Origin: Marinifilum flexuosum
GTDB taxonomy: Bacteria > Bacteroidota > Bacteroidia > Bacteroidales > Marinifilaceae
Direction: 5' to 3'
Assembly (NCBI RefSeq): GCF_003610555.1
Contig: NZ_RAPQ01000008.1
Coordinates: 1,108,490 to 1,172,489 of the forward strand
Length of the DNA stretch: 64,000 nucleotides
The notes below the pieces were generated by a model. The model did no database searches, had not been told where the DNA came from, and saw only the letters and a list, made by a program, of their open reading frames with translations. Below are positions 59,462 to 64,000 of the stretch, one piece after another. Positions within the stretch are counted from its first letter, which is position 1, and every line of letters starts with the position of its first letter. A program made the position numbers and the translations under genes.

Positions 59462-60814
59462 TTATTTTTGCCAGCCTTTGAATCTGAATTTTGCATTTTT
59501 GTATGAATCATCAATGTGAACGTAAGTGCCAGATTGCTTTTCTTTGATCCATTTATCAAGAATATCTTGCTGCTTTTGATTGGTCAGCATATTCTCAAAA
59601 ATGCTCCAATCGTCAGATAGGTTTGCTGTGTGAGATTTGGTTTCTGATTTTATCTTGATGATTTTGTAAGCATCCTTTCCTCCTGAAACATCTAATAATG
59701 GCTCAGAAATTTCATTGATTTTTAAGCTGTTAATTTGTTGAGCAATTGCAGGAGGCAAATTGTCTTTTTCAAATCTAGATGATCCAGTATATGGATTAAC
59801 AATCAAACCACCATTATTTCTGGTATCCTTATCAGCTGAGAAATAAAATGCAGCCTCATCAAACTTTAGTTTTTCATTTCGAATTAAATCTGCGATACTA
59901 TCTAAACGCGCTGTAGCTTCTTTTCTTTTATCTTCTTCAATTTTTGGTTTAAGAAGAATGTGACGTACATTAATTCTTTCTCCTTTTCTATCGATGAATT
60001 GAATGATGTGAAACCCGTATTCAGTTTCTACAATCTTAGAAACTTTATCAGTTTTTAGGTTGAAAGCTACGTTTGCAAACTCTGGTACTAAACTAGATCT
60101 AGGAGTATAGCCTAATTCACCACCTTGACGAGCACTTCCTGGGTCTTCAGAATAAAGAACTGCCAAGGTTGAAAAGCTCTCACCTTTATGTACTCTGTCT
60201 CTAAATTCTCTTAACCTGTTTCTAATTCTGTCTTTCTCATCATCAGTAACTTTTGGATATCGAACAATTTGTTGTACCTCTAGTTTGCCAGCAATTGTAG
60301 GCAAGCTGTCTTTGTTTAGTTTATTGTAGAAATCACGAACTTCTGCCGGTGTAATGTGAATGTCTTTTGTGATTTCTGCCTGCATTTTTTCTTTAATACG
60401 TTCATTTCTGGTAGGTTCTCGCAAATCATTTTTCATATCAAGAATTGATTTGCCAAAATATTGTTCCAATTTTTCTTTCGAACCTATTCTTTGAATGTAC
60501 ATTTCCATTTTACGATCAAGATCATCCTCAACTTCTTGTTCGGTTACCTCAACACTATCAATCGCAGCTTGGGCAATCATAAGTTTTTGAATCAATAGAT
60601 CTTCAAAAATTTCGGTTTTCAAGTCAACACTACCCGATGTATATCCTTGAGCTTTAAGACTGATGAATCTTTGCTCAACATCCGATTTTAATACAACCTG
60701 ATTACCAACCACGGCAATGATTTTATCTACCACATTGTCTTGAGCATTAAGAGTAAGAATACTCAGTAACAATAGTGTTAACACCGTGCAAGTTTTTCTA
60801 AAAATGTAACGCAT
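59462..60814 (-). CDS. surA: SurA-like periplasmic peptidyl-prolyl isomerase
   Basis: 450 residues. Signal peptide about 1-24, SurA-type chaperone region at about 26-165 (VDKIIAVVGNQVVLKSDVEQR), two parvulin domains at about 178-276 (VLYSEDPGSARQGGELGYTPR, ETEYGFHIIQFIDRKG) and about 282-390 (VRHILLKP). It escorts unfolded outer-membrane proteins through the periplasm. Third gene of a run of three foldase genes on the minus strand; 10 bp after the preceding lipoprotein gene. Confidence 0.94.
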   Translation of the reverse strand: MRYIFRKTCTVLTLLLLSILTLNAQDNVVDKIIAVVGNQVVLKSDVEQRFISLKAQGYTSGSVDLKTEIFEDLLIQKLMIAQAAIDSVEVTEQEVEDDLDRKMEMYIQRIGSKEKLEQYFGKSILDMKNDLREPTRNERIKEKMQAEITKDIHITPAEVRDFYNKLNKDSLPTIAGKLEVQQIVRYPKVTDDEKDRIRNRLREFRDRVHKGESFSTLAVLYSEDPGSARQGGELGYTPRSSLVPEFANVAFNLKTDKVSKIVETEYGFHIIQFIDRKGERINVRHILLKPKIEEDKRKEATARLDSIADLIRNEKLKFDEAAFYFSADKDTRNNGGLIVNPYTGSSRFEKDNLPPAIAQQINSLKINEISEPLLDVSGGKDAYKIIKIKSETKSHTANLSDDWSIFENMLTNQKQQDILDKWIKEKQSGTYVHIDDSYKNAKFRFKGWQK

Positions 60815-60824
60815 ATTTTATGGT

Positions 60825-61664
60825 TTAATAAATTTTGAATTTATTTTTCGATTCTGCATCTCTGTAGATGTTTTCTTCGAGATTTTTAATGAATTCTATT
60901 TTTCGTTTATTGATTATTATTTTTCTAATGTCATCTCTCACAAAGTCAAGAGGAGCAATATTATTCTTGAACTCAACATTTTTAATGGCAACAAAATACC
61001 TGTATGTCGAGTCTTCTGTTTCAATGTGCTTTCTACTTTTTAATAATTTGTCTTCATCGCTAAATTCGAAAGGGATTCTACTTAATAGTTCTTTCGCATT
61101 TACCCATTGCCCGCTAAAATTATCAAATTTTGTGGCATTCTGAAAACAGTAGTCTTCCAATTCGTCCCAATCTTCTTCTTTTTCTGACTTATAAAGCTTT
61201 TGAATTCTTTTGTAATCGGGAACAGGTTTTGAGATTTGAATGTATAATGCTTTGATAATGTTTCTGTTCAGTATGAAATTCCCTGAGTTTTGACGATAAT
61301 AATTGTCAATTTCAAAAGTGGTAACAGAAGTATCAAGTTTTTGCTCTAAAAGCTGTTGCTGGTATTTGTGAATAATTAAAGAAGAACGATAATCTTCTAC
61401 CATTTTGCTAACATCTTTATCTTCTTCCGAAAGATTAAGTTCAGCTTTTGAAATGATCAACCGTTTTTTTATCCATTGGTGAATATAGTTATCAGCAATT
61501 AATATACTGTCTTCATTAGTACTTCCATTGGGGACGATTGCTGCTACTTCACTCATGTATAAAAAGTTCTGATTTACTTTAGCAACCACCTTGTCTTCTT
61601 CCTGATTGTAATTGCAAGCAATCATGCCTGCAAGTAAAATTATTGTTAGTATGTATTTATTCAT
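60825..61664 (-). CDS. SurA-N-like lipoprotein without a parvulin domain
   Basis: 279 residues. Lipobox GMIAC with lipid Cys at about 17. The mature part begins VVAKVNQNFLYMSEVAAIVP, the shape of the SurA/PpiD N-terminal segment, and continues all-helical; parvulin motifs (RHILI, GELGY, YGFHI) are missing. Probably a membrane-anchored chaperone working with the two parvulins encoded on either side. The start overlaps the upstream gene by 8 bp. Confidence 0.78.
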   Translation of the reverse strand: MNKYILTIILLAGMIACNYNQEEDKVVAKVNQNFLYMSEVAAIVPNGSTNEDSILIADNYIHQWIKKRLIISKAELNLSEEDKDVSKMVEDYRSSLIIHKYQQQLLEQKLDTSVTTFEIDNYYRQNSGNFILNRNIIKALYIQISKPVPDYKRIQKLYKSEKEEDWDELEDYCFQNATKFDNFSGQWVNAKELLSRIPFEFSDEDKLLKSRKHIETEDSTYRYFVAIKNVEFKNNIAPLDFVRDDIRKIIINKRKIEFIKNLEENIYRDAESKNKFKIY

Positions 61665-63303
61665 TCTTATTTGTTCGCAAGTTTGTTAAAGCTGAGAGAT
61701 TGATTTTTACAGAATATTTCTTTCTAAGTTCTTCCGACCATTTTTCCTCAAGCCAAGCTCTGTAATCCTCCAATACAATATCTTTAACTGTTTTGTAATC
61801 AGTTTTTTTGTTGTATTTGTACTGATTGTTAATGTAATATTTTTTTGTCTTTTCTTTGTCTGAAATATTATTCCATATTGTTTCTTTTGTGATAAAATAA
61901 ACTAGAATTCCATTTTCGTATTCATCCAGCAATGTTTTTAGCTCTTGATGTCTTTCTACAAGTTTATTTTTGTGGTATGCTAAGATACAAGTGTTTGAGA
62001 AATTAACATATAATCTATTGATATAATCTTCAAAATTTTCATAAATATCTTTTGACGCTTGTTTACTTAGGAATTCAGCAAACTTTTCTTGAGAGTAATC
62101 GTTATCTTCTATCGAAAATAAAGTTTCCCAAAGCTCTGCGTAAGCATAATCCAGAATTGAGTAAAAATTCGATAGTAAATTCTTGTTTTCCTTGAATTGA
62201 TATCTTTCTTTTAACTGCTTGATTAATTCATTTTCTGAAATTCTTGATCTACTATCTTCTTCCAAAAGCTCAATCAATTCACCTTTGCATTCCTGAAGAT
62301 TGTTATATTCCTTTTTCTCCAAAATCTGTATAATGTGGTAGCCAAATTCTGTTCTTATGGGTTGTGAAAAATCTCCTTTCTTTTTTAATTCAAAAGCAGT
62401 TCTTTCAATTGTTGGGTGAGTTTCGAATAATCCAAACCATGGCAATATACCATTGTTATTTATCGAACTAACATCATCGGAATATTTTTGAACCAACTCG
62501 GAAAAATCAGCTCCTGATTGAAGAAGTTGATAGATAGAATCCGCTTTTAGTTTGATCTTATTTTTTTCGTTTTTCTTTTTAAATTCAAGCATAAGGTGCC
62601 TAATTTTCACCTTTCCTGGATTTTTAATCTTTTCAATGGTTTGGACAATATGGTATCCGTAAGGTGATCGAATAGGTTTGGAGTATTTGTCTTTTGACAT
62701 GCTGTAGGCAGCGGTTTCAAAGGCGTAATCCATATCGAAAGCTGTAATGTATCCTAATTCTCCATTGTTTTTTCTAGCTGATAAATCATCAGAAAATTGA
62801 TTGGCAAGTTTTGAAAACTTCTTACCCTGATTTAATAATGAATAGATTCTGGTTGCTTCCTGATAGGCTTCAAGAGTATCTTTCGGAGTAGCTCTACCTT
62901 CAATCTTAATTAAAATATGACGAGGCTTTATAAAATATTGAATTCTTTCGAATGTTTCTTCAAGTAAATTTTGATTGATATTGACAGGATACAAATATGC
63001 TTTAAAAGCTTGATTATGGTAGGTTTCAATTTCCTGAATCACTTCTGGTAGAGTGTCAAATTGAAGATTTTTAGCTTCAGTGGCTTTTAGATGAAAATCG
63101 ATATATAAATCTAAAGATTCTTTTAGAGAAAGCGGTTTGTTGTGCTGATCACGAAGTTTATTACTTTCATAAAGTTTAAAAAATGGAGCAGAAGGATAAG
63201 ATGTATCATTAATGCTAAAAAGGGTATCTGTTGAATTGTATTGCCCGTAACTTGCTAACGAGCAATATAAAACTGTAATCAGATATAATAAACCCTTCCT
63301 CAT
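61657..63303 (-). CDS. Periplasmic peptidyl-prolyl isomerase with two parvulin domains
   Basis: 548 residues. Signal peptide about 1-19 (LLYLITVLYCSLASYGQ). Helical chaperone region to about 125. Parvulin 1 at about 128-230 (RHILIKIEGRATPKDTLEA, NNGELGYITAFDMDYAFE, RSPYGYHIVQTIEKI). Parvulin 2 at about 235-335 (IRHLMLEF, NNNGILPWFG, RTEFGYHIIQILEKK). A long helical C-terminal extension of about 200 residues is not found in SurA. It heads the foldase run after the guaB terminator. Confidence 0.92.
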   Translation of the reverse strand: MRKGLLYLITVLYCSLASYGQYNSTDTLFSINDTSYPSAPFFKLYESNKLRDQHNKPLSLKESLDLYIDFHLKATEAKNLQFDTLPEVIQEIETYHNQAFKAYLYPVNINQNLLEETFERIQYFIKPRHILIKIEGRATPKDTLEAYQEATRIYSLLNQGKKFSKLANQFSDDLSARKNNGELGYITAFDMDYAFETAAYSMSKDKYSKPIRSPYGYHIVQTIEKIKNPGKVKIRHLMLEFKKKNEKNKIKLKADSIYQLLQSGADFSELVQKYSDDVSSINNNGILPWFGLFETHPTIERTAFELKKKGDFSQPIRTEFGYHIIQILEKKEYNNLQECKGELIELLEEDSRSRISENELIKQLKERYQFKENKNLLSNFYSILDYAYAELWETLFSIEDNDYSQEKFAEFLSKQASKDIYENFEDYINRLYVNFSNTCILAYHKNKLVERHQELKTLLDEYENGILVYFITKETIWNNISDKEKTKKYYINNQYKYNKKTDYKTVKDIVLEDYRAWLEEKWSEELRKKYSVKINLSALTNLRTNKNE

Positions 63304-63328
63304 TCAGTAATTATATGGTAAATATTCT

Positions 63329-63367
63329 AAAAAAGAAAACGGTAACCCGTACCATAACGGGTTACCG
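63329..63367 (-). terminator. guaB terminator
   Basis: Perfect 11-bp stem CGGTAACCCGT / ACGGGTTACCG, loop of six (63340-63367), followed on the minus strand by TTTTCTTTTTT. 17 bp after the guaB stop. Confidence 0.92.
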
Positions 63368-63384
63368 AAATATATGCGATAAAA

Positions 63385-64000
<616 letters not shown>

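Overview
The window reads as a contiguous chromosomal segment of an AT-rich, Gram-negative Bacteroidota bacterium. Support for this: TAnnTTTG-type promoter elements and mostly SD-less starts; a TamB-like giant protein, OstA-like protein and SurA-type foldases; MacB-like ABC permeases; big hybrid histidine kinases; NhaD, and an Na+/H+-linked Rnf complex next to an RseC-like protein. NhaD plus Rnf suggest a marine, facultatively anaerobic member of the Marinilabiliales/Marinifilaceae type (inference from gene content only). No tRNA, rRNA, transposase, phage gene or CRISPR array was seen. Both ends cut genes: a ClC channel on the left and guaB on the right.

Layout. 0-3.5 kb: ClC channel, a secreted Asp/Phe-rich protein and two tandem paralogous small membrane proteins. 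3.8-6.1 kb: glyA and a TauE/SafE transporter, closed by a heptanucleotide repeat. 6.1-9.8 kb: TonB-like/ExbD/ExbB energy-transduction operon and NhaD antiporter. 9.9-16.6 kb: TamB-like protein divergent from tsaD, a small membrane protein and a CYTH protein. 17-23.9 kb: orphan CheB, CheR and two hybrid histidine kinases in one operon. 24.1-26.4 kb: OB-fold-like lipoprotein with a PepSY-TM protein, then a TPR protein with a decayed metallopeptidase domain. 26.7-32.7 kb: MacB-like permease and ATPase, divergent from a sigma-54 activator and its kinase. The intergenic region carries a well-matched sigma-54 promoter and an upstream palindrome. 32.8-39.1 kb: TetR plus a tripartite RND efflux operon, with duplicated promoter/operator modules between them. 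39.2-44.8 kb: small ORF coupled to a membrane class III cyclase, proC, and a PAS hybrid kinase. 45-50.6 kb: complete rnfBCDGEA with an RseC-like gene in front. 51.4-56.8 kb: outer-membrane beta-barrel protein, recG, a methyltransferase-like protein, a cobalamin adenosyltransferase and a DUF2795 protein. 56.8-64 kb: OstA-like protein, MoxR ATPase, three parvulin/SurA-type envelope foldases, guaB.

The most unusual signal is not a gene. Four intergenic stretches (16.7-17.06, 26.45-26.66, 41.55-41.74 and 51.06-51.33 kb) are filled with tandem arrays. Three have strictly kept unit lengths of 21, 23 and 22 bp; the fourth is more decayed, with ~80-84 bp spacing. Each begins shortly after the 3' end of a gene. 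The arrays differ in sequence but keep a two-helical-turn period and share short words such as GTACT and GTAGG. This looks like a dispersed, undescribed family of 3'-flanking arrays. A fifth array is a plain 7-bp repeat.
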